A stretch of DNA of 64,000 nt, taken from assembly GCA_037893225.1 (NCBI GenBank), contig JAZGUH010000185.1:1116001-1180000 (forward strand), read 5' to 3'. Positions 19,601 to 34,600 of the stretch are shown here, piece after piece (the first letter of the stretch is position 1; each line of letters opens with the position of its first letter). A model generated the notes under the pieces. The model searched no databases, was not told the DNA's origin, and worked only from the letters and a program-made list of their open reading frames with translations. A program made the translations under genes and the position numbers. This stretch comes from Hippasteria phrygiana (Eukaryota > Echinodermata > Asteroidea > Valvatida > Goniasteridae).

Positions 19601-22600
19601 TTGCTCTGTGGGTCAAGCAGTTGGCTGCTAAATTGACCAATTTGTTTATGCCTCATTGTTGATTGTTTATTCACAATCAATTGCCATCCTCTCAACCCAA
19701 GGGGAAAGCCCTGTCAGAAAAAGTGATGTTTCCTGGGCATAAAGGTAAATTTCTCCTTTGGTTTAATAGGTAGGACTTTTCCCGTCATTTGATTTTTAAA
19801 ACTCAATCAGTTAGTGCCATGATCAAGAGCAATGCATGTACACGTAGTTAGCAGATTCTGAAATCAGAAAGAGTCAGTATTCTCATGGTACATGTATTGG
19901 AGTATTTGTACACAAAAGTAATTGAGCACTTCATTTTTCGATCTGTTTTTTATTTTGTAAACATGTGATACATTTGAAATTTTGATCTCATAACACTGTA
20001 TGGTAACAAGCATAATTTACATGTATAATGCCCCAGTGTCCATCAGAAATTATTTTTACTCATTTCAGCTGCTACTTTATACTATAGCAAAACCAAAATA
20101 AAACAAAGCGCAATCCGGTTATCGTTGTGAAAGAGTTGAGTTAAAAAAAAAAAAAATGTTTAATCACTGTAATAGATGAAAATAAAAATGTGTAGGAAAA
20201 GAATGTACGGGTTTATACGTTCGAGGACAAGAGGAGAAAGAAAATACAAAGGAGCCTTTCTTGTCCTCGCAAGTCTGTCTTTTGTTGAAATTGGTCCTCG
20301 GACGTAAAAATACATGCTTAGTCTATGGGGTTGGGTTATATTAAAGGAACAATTATAGGAAACACAAAGTATTATCCTCGGAAGTATTGGGAAAGTACAA
20401 CTGGATGAACTTGCAGCAATTTGGAAAAGTTGACACAGCATGGGGGGGGGACAAACATTCCTTAGAGAGAAAGCAAACATTTCCACTACATTTTAAGCTG
20501 TTGACATTTCAACACCTTTGTCAGCTTCTTATCTTTGTAATCCCTTGTGCAAGTACATGCTCTTACACAAATCACACATACATCATGAACAGCATCAGAT
20601 TTGTCTCAGTAATTAATATTATTCTCGGCTTTGCAGTGGTCGTTTTTTCACAAATAAAAGTTTGCAAAATAGTTACACAGGATAGAAAACATAACCCGAG
20701 GTATTTTTAACAATAAAGATGAAGAATTCTTGCAGATATTTCTGTTTTAACCCCTTGAGTACGGTAATATACAGTAAGGAGCCGGGGTGCCAGTGTCGGC
20801 TTTGCAGCCAAGGGAAACGGACACAAAAAGCTTGTGCAGCCAAGCGTAATGAACACAATAATCCAACAATGGATTGAAAATGCAGAAAATGGCGTCTATA
20901 GACGTCATCCAGCCTGGTGGCACTGCTTTTTTTGCAAGCACGGGCGTCTTCCATATGCAAAGGGTTAATAGATAAGAATATAAATCAACATAAATGAACA
21001 AAGGATTAAACTGCTAGTATCTTGACACAAGATAAACAATGCAAAAACATAAGAATCCCAAAAAAATGCAGCGCTTTACCACCCCCACCCCCTTCCCCAT
21101 TACTTTTGTACCAGTACATGTATGTTAAATTGTTTGTGGCCTAATCATGTGAAGTAAATTTCAGTCTTGACCCTAGCCACTACTTGACCCTGTACTCCAG
21201 AAAGTCAGACCATGGAGGTAGGAAACCAAGCATTTTACAAAGGAAACAATTTTTCTCTAGGCTAGTGAGTGCTTCCTCCATGGTGAGTGCAAATTCCTCC
21301 TGGCACAGTGTGGTTCAGTTGTTTATCACAGAGGGGGCCTTTGTTTATTGTGGTAGACAACAGGGGTAGGGGACTTCTTCACACTTTTTTTTTGGGGGGG
21401 GGGGGGCATTCAAAGGCCTAATGCACTTTTTAGTTGAAGCATGGAGGAATAAGAACACAAGGATGGCTTTGGTTCAGGGATCAACTCAAAAATTTGAGAA
21501 AAGAAACTTTTCAGGTGTATATTGGCAATTCCTAGAGGCATAATTTACACATGTTTAGAAGTGGTACATTCTTTACAAAAACGTGGGACAATGTTTGAAA
21601 ACATTGAGAGAATTTCAAAAACTTAACATTTTCAGTGAACAATTCAGAAGGGCTTGACATTGCAATCCTACCAGAATTTTTCTGAGTGAAAGGTTTTGAG
21701 AAAGATTTTACTGGCATCAAAACATCAGGCCTTCCTAAATTTAATCTCCTAGTTTAACAGATTATTTGCATTTCAGATCATTCCAGAAATTTGTCAATTC
21801 GTACATGTACTTCTTGCAGTAGCAGTACATGTATTATTAATTATTCATAAAACCTCTTACAGTTTACCTGTTCCTATTGGTCGAGAGCCTGTCACATGGG
21901 TAGTTTTAAATGGGTGATAAAAGTACCAACTGGTTTTAAACACTTTTCCAGGTGTCACATGAAATTTATACTCCTATGAAATCTGGTCCCTTTTATTGGT
22001 TGAACATTTGCGTGACCAGTCACTCTCCTATTAACCCCTTGGGCATGGTATTTTACGGGAGACGTCATGGTGTTGCAGTGGTTTTGGCAGCCAAATCGAA
22101 CCTCTACAATGTGTTTATGCAGTCAAGTGTATCATAAACAATAATCCAACAATGGATTGAAACTGCACAAACGACGGCAAATGGCGTCATCCGGCCTGGT
22201 GGCACTTCTTTTTTTTACGCCATATGGCGGTATCCGTACGCAAGTGGTTAAAACAACTTTTTACACAAGCGCAATACTACTGATAACTGATGAGTCTATA
22301 TTTCGAGTCCATAAATTCACACTACACCGGCACTGCTGCATTCTGTGCCACATCACACACCACATCGTGCAGTATGTTGTCACTCGCGCGTCATTTCCAT
22401 ATTTTTACCACTGCTCGCTTGAGGCATGCGCATGCACTTACCATAGCTAAAGGGGTGTTTTACACAACATGGTAACATTTTTGAACAAAATCATTTGAAA
22501 TTTATAAATTTGGAGTTGTTTCATGTCATTAGGCAAAAAAAAAAATAGTTGTGTTGCCCTCCGCGACTGACCCTAAAAGTCACAAAAGTCGGGTTGCGTT

Positions 22601-25600
22601 GTTGTTGTTGTTGTGTTTCTTTTAAAGGAATTTTTAAGATCTCACCTTTTCCCGCATAAAATGAGCATGTTTTATTAAAATCATTGTCTTGAAATTTACA
22701 CCTATGATGGCACAATCGTGCATTTCGCCATCTCACTTTTAAATAAGCTTACACACAACTTTTTGCCTCCCGACTTCCGAGTTGCACGAGTATTGTATTG
22801 ATGTTTGCATGGATGGTAAAAAAAAAAATTGACCTACCGACCCTCCCTCCCGATTTTTCCCATCTAAGGGCAACACAAGTGTTTTTTGTTTTTCAGGCCC
22901 CCAAGGCGGTTTAAAACCGGCCAAGCACATTCATTCCCATATTAATTATTCTTGAAAAATGTAATGACTAAAACCATTGGTTGTTGGTTTGTTTCCCTCA
23001 TCGTCCTCGTCATCCTCCTCATTGTTGTTCAGTTGGGTTGGGTTGGATTCAGTTCGGTTCGGTTCGGTTTTTGGATTTTTTTGTGGGGGGAGGCTAGTCT
23101 GCATTCCCCAATACAAGTTACAACCTGTTGTACGTATACACTACATATACAAAAACGTGCCATTTTCTACAAACTGGATTCCAGCAATAGGAATCCAAAT
23201 CACAATAGATTTATTTTAATATATCTCCTGTCTTATTTCCCCCCATTCCAGTATGGGCGGCCCAGTCATTTCAAGAAGAGCCGAGCGACACAGCTGTTAT
23301 GATTGGCGAGGCAGTTGTCGTCCTAAAATGCGTCGTCTCGGAGAAAACCGGCGATCTCTTGTGGTTCAAAGGCGACGGATACTTCGCCAATGATAATGAC
23401 CTGGCCATTAGCAGGCATCCGAGGTATGAGTTATGAAATTTATGAGGCGAGTTTAATTCCCCACTAATGATTGATAGTGTTTTGCTCTTTTTTTAGGATG
23501 GTGTTTTTCTGTCTTTCGGCCTGTATAGTATGGAGTATTGGGGTTATAGTGTTTGTTATTGTTCCTGTTTTTTTGTGATTACCAGTAATGATATTTTATG
23601 CATTCGTCAGGCCATCAGGCTGTGCTGGGCATTTTAAATGCCCAGCAAACTGTCTGTATGTAGACAGGAATAACCAAGACGTGATTTTACATAATTGAAA
23701 ATGGGCACGGCCATTGATTTTTGGTAAAATCGTGTGAATGCAGCTTGTGAAATATTGTGTAATCACTAATCACATGTCTAAGGGGTGTCGCTAACTTCCA
23801 AACCGTGTACATAAAAATGTGTAGATCAGTTTTTGTATACATGTAGAACATCTGTTCTTTCGTTGGGCTGTGCTGGGCATTCCAACTGGCCTTCATACCA
23901 TTGCCGTCTTTCACATCTTTAATTATTAGGCAAGCAAAAAGTGATTATTCTCATGCCTTTTTCAAAAAAACAGAATGCCCTTTTTTGTACTTCTTTTCTC
24001 AGTGCCTTGCAGGCAATATTTTCCAAGATGGCTGCCTCTGGCAAAAATGGGTCCACCGGTTTTTAACACCAACATGCAACAAATCAACTAAAAGTAAAAC
24101 TTCCTTGAAAGTAAAACTTCCTTGAAATTAAAACTTCCTTGAAAGTAAAACTTCCTTGAAAGTAAAACTTCCTTGAAAGTAAAACTTCCTTGAAAGTAAA
24201 ACTTCCTTGAAAGTAAAACTTCCTTGAAAGTAAAACTTCCTTGAAAGTAAAACTTCCTTGAAAGTAAAACTTCCTTTTACGTTTGTGTGGTGTTGTTTTT
24301 TTTTAAGACAAAAAAGCATGCAGCCTCTAAAAAGATGTGAGTAGGGAATATTATTAAACCATGTTATTTTTGTGAGTTTTTTGTATTTATATTTTTTTCT
24401 TTAGATGTACATCACAATATGAAAATTACATCCTTTCCCCACTCAGCTTCAAAGCCTTTTGACCAATCTAAGGAAAACTGCCACAACACAAAATGATGGT
24501 GAGGCCTACCAAGAGACACAGGGAACAACTCAGAACTTTGGTTCCTGTTTTCTGAACATTCAGTTTATTGGTCATCACTGATGTTACCCAAAAAGGACAT
24601 GGTGTATTTAAGGGTACTGTTAACACCGATTGTCTTCTAAACTGGTTGAACTCACTCCAAAAGGACCTGTCTTTTTAAACACATCGGGGTCAGAACTGAA
24701 CATTTACATTTACATTAATTAAAATCAATTAGCAATCTACATGTAGGCAGGATTTGCATCAAGTCTGTACTACATGTAGGTGATGTCACTCATGTGTACG
24801 TTACGTCACTGACGTTTGAGAAATCACCCCAAAAGTCCTCCTGTGTTAAAAAATACTATTTTACAAAGTATCGAGAGGTACAGTGTAATTTAGTTAAACA
24901 TCCAGATTTGTTGTTCATAATATACATTTGTATGCAGAATGCAATCCAAACATAAAATACATACAAAGTGTTTGAACTTGTTTCAGTTTTGTCCTTATTG
25001 CTGTGGAATTGCCTGGATTACAATGTGACCTTGAGGAAAATTGGATGTGATTTTATTATTATAAAACAACATCCCGTAAACAACCATGCCTGCCTTGGAA
25101 TGCAAAATCACATCTTGCCTAGATGTTCCTTCATGTACTTCCAATCACAACAATTCTGACATGATTTTCTAACTCCTTTCCGATAGCGATTTTGATAGAC
25201 CTGTTCATGATATTTCAAGTTTGCTGAACTAGTTGGCTTCAACTTCTAGTTCTTGTTCTGTTCCCTGCAGCAGCCAGGTCGTTTACACACATAGGTGCCT
25301 GACACCAATGTCGGTCTAGCCTCCGATTTCAAACCCCAGCCAGCTCCAACACCAATGTCAAGACCTCCCCGCTGAGTGCCAATTTCCCTATGGCCATATG
25401 ATATTAATATCGTAGCTGTGTTTGTCTACGCTGCGGTGGTCCACTTTCATATTTGGACTATTGCTCCATATAAAGAAAGAGACTCAGTGGAGTTGTCTCG
25501 GCATTGCATTTATAGTGTGTGGGGAACTTTTACAGGGATGGTGCCATAGCTTTGGCGGCTCGATGAAACAATGCGGGTACAGTGTACTCATTTTTTGAAA

Positions 25601-28600
25601 AACACAAAAAATTGTATCTATTTCTTCTTTTTTTAGGAATGATGCACAATGTCCTTAAATATATATACAGAAAACAAGGAAAATGCTACAAATGGTTCTG
25701 AAACAGTGTTGGAACACCTAAAGAAATAATCATTTAATTTTTTTGTGTTTTAGTAATTTATCAAGACTGATGACAATTATGGGATGGTATGTTGCCCTGC
25801 ACAAAAATACCCAGTTCAGACTGACATTATCGGCAATAAAAAAAGACATTTGCCACACCCCTGCACACACGTACAATGTATGCTGCGAGTTTTGGATGCG
25901 GCTTACAGCGTTTGAGGGGTTATTTCTTGAAGGTTGGAACCATCCATAATTTTTCCTGTTTTGATTTTTATGAACCTGTAATACAGATAACTCAGCGAAT
26001 TTCCTCTGCTTTCTGTCAGAAACTTCCCTGATGGATAATCTACTGTGCGTGTGACCTTCGGAATGCCTTCTTCAGAAATCCATTCTGAAACTGTTATCTG
26101 ATCTTTTTATCCTGTTAAGATATTCCTTCGTGGGGAACACATCCCTTGGGGAGTACAATCTCCAGATAGAGAACGTAATCCTGGAGGATGATGGAGAGTA
26201 TCACTGTCAGGTGACTGCCACGCCCGATAACCCGACGATCGCATCCCGACGGGCAAGACTCATCATACAGAGTGAGTTTGTCTACATCCGTGTTCAGAAA
26301 CTCACTGAGACCATTGTTGCTCTGTTTTTCTTCATTTTCGAGTCCAGTGTGAACAGCATGTGAAATTTGACTCTCAGTTACTTTTCCCCGATTTCAGTAA
26401 TTATGTAAAATTTACCAGCTGAAACAACCTCTGCCCTGTAAATCTCACTGAGACAGTTCTACTGAGATGATAAGTCCAGTGAAAGTCAGTAAAATAGATC
26501 AAATATACTGAATATTCCAATATTCTATCGTCAACCGAATATTCGAATATCTTTTTACCGGTTCAAATATTCGGAAAAAAAGATATATGCACGTACAGAT
26601 ACGACTGATGCTATTTTAATAGAAAAGTTACAGCACTTAGCAGTGTCAAATGCCGCATTTTTGTAGACGGCACTTTTTTGTGGAAGGAGGTTTATTGTTC
26701 TTGGGGGTTAGTATTATATTGCGTGCTAGCAAATACTGTTACACTGACCCGTTTAAAGTTTTGTGTGCATAGATGCTGGGAAAACAGAGAGAAAAAAATG
26801 TGTTTACGTAGTCTGGTTCCCTGACCATACCATAGACAAAATGGAGCAATTTATAGACTTCAGGGAATTATCAGGTCAGGGAACTAGACTATTTCCAACA
26901 ATTTTCGGCCCACAATCATTAAAAAACGATATAAATCTCCACATTTCTTGAAAACGGCAGCACACCAGGTGCCACAATTTCATAGGATGCTTGAGACTGC
27001 TATTTACTTTCAGTCTAGTACAGTATTTTGTAATAAATCAGTAGTTTTGTTTTTTATGTTTGCAAATGTATACAACCTTTAAGTCACAAATGATCCAGAG
27101 CTCTCTCACTCTAGATCTGCACTCCAACAGGTCTAAATGTCTTCTTTCCCTCTCTCAACAAAAATTACAAAATACGCTTTCTTCATGACACCACAAAAAA
27201 CCCTAAACACCGTTTTGGGTTCAGTACAAGAGGATCTATTATGTCTTAACTGGTGGGGTTTTGTTTGACAATTAGGGGGCACTTTCTATAATGTACAAAA
27301 CATTCTTGTGTAAGACATGGGGTTTTAACAGCTCGACAATGCCCAAGTTGTAACTGGCCTCGGAAAGTCTATGCGGGAATTGAATGACGTGCTATTGGTT
27401 GAAAACTTTGGGACATTTCCATTAGATGCGGGGGTGTATACGTATATTCAAATAAAAACAAATACCGTTAATGTCGGGTACCAGTTCCAAATTATGGAAT
27501 CAAGTATGCGTAACCGAATTAATATATTACTTAATAATTTCTCAGACAATGAAAAAGAAAGCTTTTGAATGTCATTGGTGGGGAATTGTCAAAATGATAA
27601 CCAGGGTACATGGAAAAACAAAACAGATAATATTTATGACGCTTGCGAAAGCAATTTACACTGTGTAAAGCTATAGAGCTCACATACACACTCGCATCTT
27701 GCTGCATTGATGCACCAATGTGGTTGATTAATGTGCGTACCTTTACAAATGTACATGTATGAACAATATGAACAGCAATTTCCGAGATTGAATTTTTGGG
27801 ATTGGCTTTTACCCGGGTACATGCTTTTCTTCAATCGGGTACCCGATTCCTGTACTACTTGTAAATGCACATCCTAAACACTTTAAAAACATGGACGAGA
27901 TAAAATAGGCCTAATCCATAGATGTTTCTCGGTTGCACTGTAAGATCCATTAAGTTGTTCGTTAAACAGACGAGGATAAGATTGCAAATATGGTGCGTCT
28001 GTGAATGTGGAGTATCTTTCCCCATCTAGCTTTCGGAAATTAGCACTCATCAAGTATGCAGTGTTTACCTGAACTGCATCAGAGAAAGGAAAAATTGTGT
28101 TAAAAGTTTGCTTTATTAAACTTATAAATTCTATCTTCTGACAAAACATGTAGTATGCTAAACAGTAGTCTTGATACTGTTTGCCAACATGTAGGTCATG
28201 TTTGGGGTGTGTCTCTGGTTAGGGATTTGTGGTAAATCCATTTACCTGACCTTTGCCAGGATGTTTGGGCGCCACACACCAGCCATTCTCACCATTTGTT
28301 TAGCATACTATAGCCCATGCAAGTGGTTGCTCCAACTTTATGTTGTGGTCCATTATACAGGATGTTTAGGTTGGGGAAGGAGAAATGGGACGACAGACCC
28401 AACAGAAAATTATTCCCAAACAAAAAATGATTTGCCCTTCCCTCCCTTCCCTCCCCCCCCCCCGCCTCCCCCCCCCCCCCCCCGCCTCCCCCCCCCCCCC
28501 CCGCCTCCCCCCCAAAAAAATCTAAAAAGATTTTAAAAAAAATTTAAAGTTAGGTTCTCAAAAATTACATACATTGCAAAACACCCTAGTATACTTATTT

Positions 28601-31600
28601 TTTCTCCAGATAAAAATTGTCCTGTAGTTTTGTCATTCTGCCTTCTTCACATAACATAACTAATGCATGTTATGTACATGATGTAGCATGAAATTCAGTC
28701 AGATCTGTGAGACTTTTTTATGTTTAGAAACAGAGGTGTATCATATTACCATAAAATGTTTTTGTTAACAAAACTTCAGTTTAGTTTTCAAAACATCTTA
28801 TTTTCAACTGGGCCCTTTCAAGTGCAGGTATATGTGAAAATATGCATCATAATTTCAAATTAGACACCATTTAATTGTTTTTCTTGGTATCCAGGCAAAA
28901 TATTTTTAAGCAACCAGTTTTTTTTTCTAAGGAAGGAAGGGGTGACTTTCATGCACTGTACATAGTGTTCGAGTTTATCAAATTTATTTGAAATATTGCA
29001 TTCAGGAAAGCCTTCTCCTTCCTATTAAAAGTGATCTTTCTTTTCAAAAAGGACACCACTATTAAATTATAGATTTCCTATTTCTAACAGAACCTTTTTG
29101 TGGCTCCCAACCTAAAAGAAAAACCCTTGTCTCTGAGACCCCTATCCCTACAAAAAAAATAGAGTAAAAGAAAGAAAAGGAAAAATAAATAACGGAAAAA
29201 GAAACCGGGAAATAGTAGAGTCCACTTTCTAAAAATGCATTGAAAGAATTTCACATGCAATGCATGGAAGCCAGCCCAAGTAAAAAGTTATCCAGTAAAT
29301 GACATGCATGTACAGCAGCAACATGCCAGGTTTTGTTTTTTGTTTTTTTTAAACCAACTGACCCCAAATTTAAATTGGAAAATTATAGAAAAAGGCAGAA
29401 TTAAAGCCCTAATAAAAAAGGACTTGACTGCAAGTAACTATACGAAAACAAACTGGTACACATGTACATGTATATGTTTCTAGTCAACCAAAAAACAAAC
29501 TGGCTTTAAATTTAAAAACCATCCATCTCCAAACCCGACTTGTATCTGAAGCCTCCTTGCCAACGATAAAACCATCAGGTCTCTCTGCACATGGGCAACT
29601 CCCTCACACACAACCTCACAACCAAAAAGTCTTATTGCTGATAACCCCACACCTGACCCTGAATGACCTCGCCTGACCTGTGGTAGTTGATAATCACTAC
29701 TAAATTCTTGCAGGGAAAACAAAAATCTTGTTTCCAGGCGTAGGTCCCGAAAAAAATGGAGATAACCAACTAAAGAGATTTTTTTACATGTTAAAAAAAT
29801 ACTATTAAAAAAATTGAAATTGCACAGCTGAGCATGCTTATTTGTACAGTATTTGTTTTTTTGGCAACCTGTGTTACATTGGCCCAGAAAAATGCCCTCT
29901 CCAGACAGAAATAATTCAATGCAATTTCTATTTTTGTGAGTACTTCTTAATTAATTTCGCACTGTGGACTTGCTGAAGATTTCTATGTTTGTACATTTCA
30001 ATTACCATCCGTTAAAAGACATAAATACGTACATAGATGCACATCAAAAATACGCCTTTTGTTTAAAGGACGTGATTATGTGCCACAGATGTACATGTAC
30101 ATTATTTGTCCAACATACATGTACACATGTTTTTTTTCACATTTAATTCTAAAGCAGTTTTCACCTTGGGCTTTTTTTTTAAAGGTATTTTTGTCCATGG
30201 ACCTTAGCTCAACCGTGGACCATTTTACCCCCATTAACCCCTTGCGTACGGATGACGCCATATGGCAACAACAAAAACAGTGCCACCAGGCCGGATGACG
30301 CCATTGGCCGCTGTTTGTGCAGTTTAAATCTATTGTTGGATTAAACAGTGCCACCAGGCCGGATGATACCATTGGCTGCTGTTTGTGCAGTTTAAATCTA
30401 TTGTTGGATTAAACAGTGCCACCAGGCCGGATGATACCATTGGCTGCTGTTTGTGCAGTTTCAATCCATTGTTGGATTATTGTGTATAGGTTACGCTTGA
30501 CTGCACAAACACATGTAGCGGTTCGCTTGGCTGCCAGAGCCGCCGCGGCACCCCGACGTCTCTCGTAAAATACCGTACTCATGGGGTTAATCAAGTTCCA
30601 CGATAAGAATATACGTACATGTATATAAGTTCATATTGTGTTGTATGAGCACCTGTGTAGATGTATTGGATGATAATCTTAATCTTTTGTAAATTTGTGG
30701 GATGAATGCAACACATTCTGTTTATGGTTGTAAATGTTCAGAAAATTTACTGGAAAGTCACAGGCCTACTCTGGCATATATCGGATCACCTGTGCCACAT
30801 CATACTCTAGCCCAATGGTCTATTCAAGCCCTGACCTGCCATATGATTTCATTTATGAAAGATTCTTCCCATTGTCCTTCCAGGGAATTTAAACAATTCT
30901 CTTTTCCCACTCTTTTTCTGTCTGTTTAACCTTATTCTACTGCCCAGGAATCCCATCGACCATGACCCTGCACCCGAGTAACGCCATACTCTCCGTCGTG
31001 GTGGGCGTGCCCACCAACCTGACCTGTGAGGCCACCAGTGCCAACCCTGTGGCCGTGATCCAATGGCTGCGGGGCGGGGCAGGGGTGGGGCCGGGCACCT
31101 ACAGCCGGACGTGGTCGGCCGGCGACCCCTCTGGTAAGCTGATGAACGTGGCCAGCGCGCTGACACTGTCACCGGCCACAGCGGATCACAGCATGGTCTA
31201 TGAATGCCAGGTCACGCACATGGCAGTGGCCACGCCCAGGAGACTGGCGATAACACTAGATGTACAACGTAAGTTGATGTGGTACTTAATAACTACAAGA
31301 ACTGAGATTTTTCCATTAGTGTTGAATTATTTTCTGGTAAGATAATGGTCAAGCTCTTCTTACTAAATAGTTGGATATAATATATTTAATTACTATGTAT
31401 TTTTTTTTCAAAGTAAACAAAGAAAACTTACAGGAGCGGGATTATATTGACAAATTTGGAGGCTACCAACATAGAGCATGATACATAAGCCGTTTCGCTG
31501 ATACCGCCATCTTTGCACGACACCGCCATCTTTGCACGACACCGCCATCTTGGCACGACACCGCCCTCTTGGCACGACACCGCCCTCTTGGCACGACACC

Positions 31601-34600
31601 GCCCTCTTGGCACGACACCGCCCTCTTGGCACGACACCGCCCTCTTGGCACGACACCGCCCTCTTGGCACGACACCGCCCTCTTGGCACGACACCGCCCT
31701 CTTGGCACGATACCGCCATCTCCATGGAGATATTGCATGCATGCCCATGCCACGTGTCATCTCCATGGAGATCATGCATTGAATTTTGCCCCTAAAGATG
31801 GCGGTATCGAGCAAAGATGGCGGTATCCGTGAAACGGCTTATGTTGCTCAGTTGGTACATTTGTAGAGCACCAGTAAGGTGATCCGGAGGTTGCAAGTTC
31901 AAAGCTCGCTATGTATGTGATACAGTTTTCTCATTCATGATAAGTTTGACTGTAGTATTAATTCTGTAAATTCTTATTCTGCTTGATCTGTGCTCGCCAG
32001 AAAAAAAACTTGATTCTTTCCTGCTATTGAATTATCGGTTATGAAAGACAATTGCGTGGGTGCCCTTGAAATGTCCTCAAAGAAAATTTGAGTTTCTATA
32101 CAAGTGCCCCTTTTCCAGAGAGAAATTGCCTTGCCCCTTCAAAAACTACAGAGGGGGTGAGATTTCTTAGAATTTTTCCTGATTTCAGGATTTTTTGTGA
32201 TATACAGGAATTTGCCGACGCCATTTTTACAGTGGTACCGCGCTCGCGTGCAGGCTGCCCGCGTTCTTTAATTTGAGTCGCGTGCGCATTTTGGCAAGTT
32301 GTAAACACCATGTTGGTCGAAGCTGCGTCGAGCGTGCGTCTAGCATGCACGCGAGCGCCTCGCCACCGCAGTATTAAATGCTTCTAATTTTGGTCGCCAG
32401 ATTAGTCTCTATCTTTTAGATTTCCGCAAGATTTTTTTGGTCCTTAAATTGTTTTTATTAAATTATCATTCCTCAATGACCTCTGCAACCTGAAACAGTC
32501 CTCTTTTAATTCTAATAACCCTATTTTGGGGCAATTATGAACCTGTGCATTTTTCCTGTGCATTTTTCAGCAACACCGTGCATTTTAAATGCCTCCGAGT
32601 CTTTCGTGGATTTTTTCATTTTCCTCAAATCTCACCCCTGCTATAGTTTCTGCCGATATCCCTCTGGCAAGAAATGAAGATTATATCTAGTGTAAAATTT
32701 CCCATCTCATAGATTCCCCAGTCGTTGTGGTCGAGACATCCGATTCACCAATCCGAGAAGATACGTCTGTCATTTTCCGCTGTGTGGTTGACGCAAACCC
32801 CAGACGAGTGTCCTATTCCTGGACCAAAAATGGAGAGCCAATATCAGGTGAGAATTTTTTTGTTTCAACCGATAAGAAAAGTTGTTTCATAAAAAAAGAG
32901 CCAAACTTTTGCCCTTTTCAGAAAATTTGGTTTACAGTAGAAGTGGTTGACACAACCCATAGAAGAGCTCCATGCTCATTGGCCAAAACTTGCAATTCAA
33001 TATTAGGTGAGATACTTTGGACCAATTAGAAAACTTGTTCTAGAACAGAAATGGTCGTAACTTTGGACCAATCAGAAAAGTTGTTTCAGTGATCGAAATA
33101 TCCACTGGACCGCTGGACCGAGGCCAGTGATTTGAGCGTTGGTCTAGTGAACTCTTGACCGAACTAGTCCGGTGGTCTAGTGATTTTTTTTCATAAACTG
33201 CATGAAATGCTAATACTAAAGATTTTTTTTTCAAAATCTGGTGAACTGAAAAAGCCCCATAATTTCTGGAATGGCCATTTTTTTTTTGAGGCAGGGAGTT
33301 TCAATCAAAACAGCATTTCTAACCCATCCCCCAACAAGGTTGGCAAAGGGGAAAGAAATCGAAATGGCACACTCATTCAAAACACTGTGTGTTCTTATTT
33401 TTACTATTAGTCTTGTGAAATACCTTCCAGTATAGTAAAATTGTTGTGCTACTAGCCCAGCTGTCTAGTAGATTTTTACTTGAAATTTGACCCCTGTGTT
33501 TGATTAAGGAAACAGATCAATCTTTGGAACAATCAGGAAAGCCATTCTTAAAAATTGGTCGACATAGATCCAGAAATGTTTTTTGCCAGTAACATTAATC
33601 CTAACCCACCTCAATCCTCCAAAATCCTCTTTGCAGTTTTTGAGGATTTTGGAGGATTGAGGATGAATGGTATTTCAAAAAAAGGAGGATTTTGGAGGAT
33701 TGAGGATGAATGATGTTTAAAGCACAGGAGGATTTGAGAGGATTGAGGGTGAATGGTGATTAAAGCACAGGAGGATTTTGGAGGATTAAAGATAAATTCA
33801 TTTTCTGGGGGCAGGGCAATCAGAGGATTTTGGAGGATTGAGGATGAATAGTGATTAAAGCACAGGAGGAATTTGGAGGATTAAGGATGAATGCATTTTT
33901 GGGGGGCAGGGCAATCGGAGGATTTTGGAGGATTGAGAATGGTTCCTAGCAAAAAGGGTCTTAGGGTTAGCTAATGCATCTGAAATCAGGAACTTTGGAG
34001 AATCAGAAAAGTTGTTGAATTAAAGATATGATCCGCCCTAGCATTTTTCTTGTTTTGATCTCTGTGAAAACACTCGGACTAGGTGTGGGCTAGGCTGGGC
34101 TGGACGCGAATTATTTTTTCCCAAACTACATCCGAATGGATTTATTGTTGAGCGCCCTCTATAATTCTTTTAATATACGTACGCATGCGTTATAGGGCTG
34201 GGTATATAATGCAATGAATTCTCGAGGTCTTCCGAGCATTCCGATGGCCTAGTGGATACGGTGCTAGACTATGAGGCAGAAGGAACTGGGTTCGAGACCT
34301 CAACGTTACCAATTTGTTTTCTTCTTATTTCCAGCTTTGGAGGATCTTTTAAAAAGGGAAATAAAGTCCGAAATTTCATTACGTTCGAATTCATTTTGTT
34401 TTCCTAATTCGTGGCTCCGGAGGATTTTTTTAAGGGGAAGTCAAGTCCGAAATCTCATAGCGTTAACCCCATTTAGATGTCGTTTGGAAAAAAAACAAAT
34501 TTGCAGGCTGGACAAGGCTAGGCTAGATCATTCATTAACATTTTGGGCATTTTCAAATGTCATTGCATGTAGGTGCTGAGCACAATCAGATTGTGCTGGT

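Larger units (their letters stand above)
16689..23251 (+). other. KIRREL intron 1 (6.6 kb)
   Basis: No exon was seen. It contains small inverted 'ccatggaggaag' hairpins (19153-19300, 21205-21290), a TTAA element at 20747-20968, a P1 MITE at 22031-22251 and AT-rich sequence with low-complexity 'ttcagctttt' stretches at 18670-18800. About 16.9-19.0 kb shows nothing I can name. Confidence 0.6.

Noticed and set aside
24128..24319. Open frame encoding a repeated Phe/Lys/Ser-rich peptide
   Set aside because: Artefact of the 17-bp minisatellite.
31499..31712. Regular repeats that could suggest a CRISPR array
   Set aside because: Contiguous tandem units without spacers in a eukaryotic genome; a minisatellite.
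31408..31832. Several overlapping long open frames with repetitive Cys/Arg/Gly or His/Thr/Pro proteins
   Set aside because: They are produced by the 19-bp minisatellite, open in many frames on both strands; not genes.
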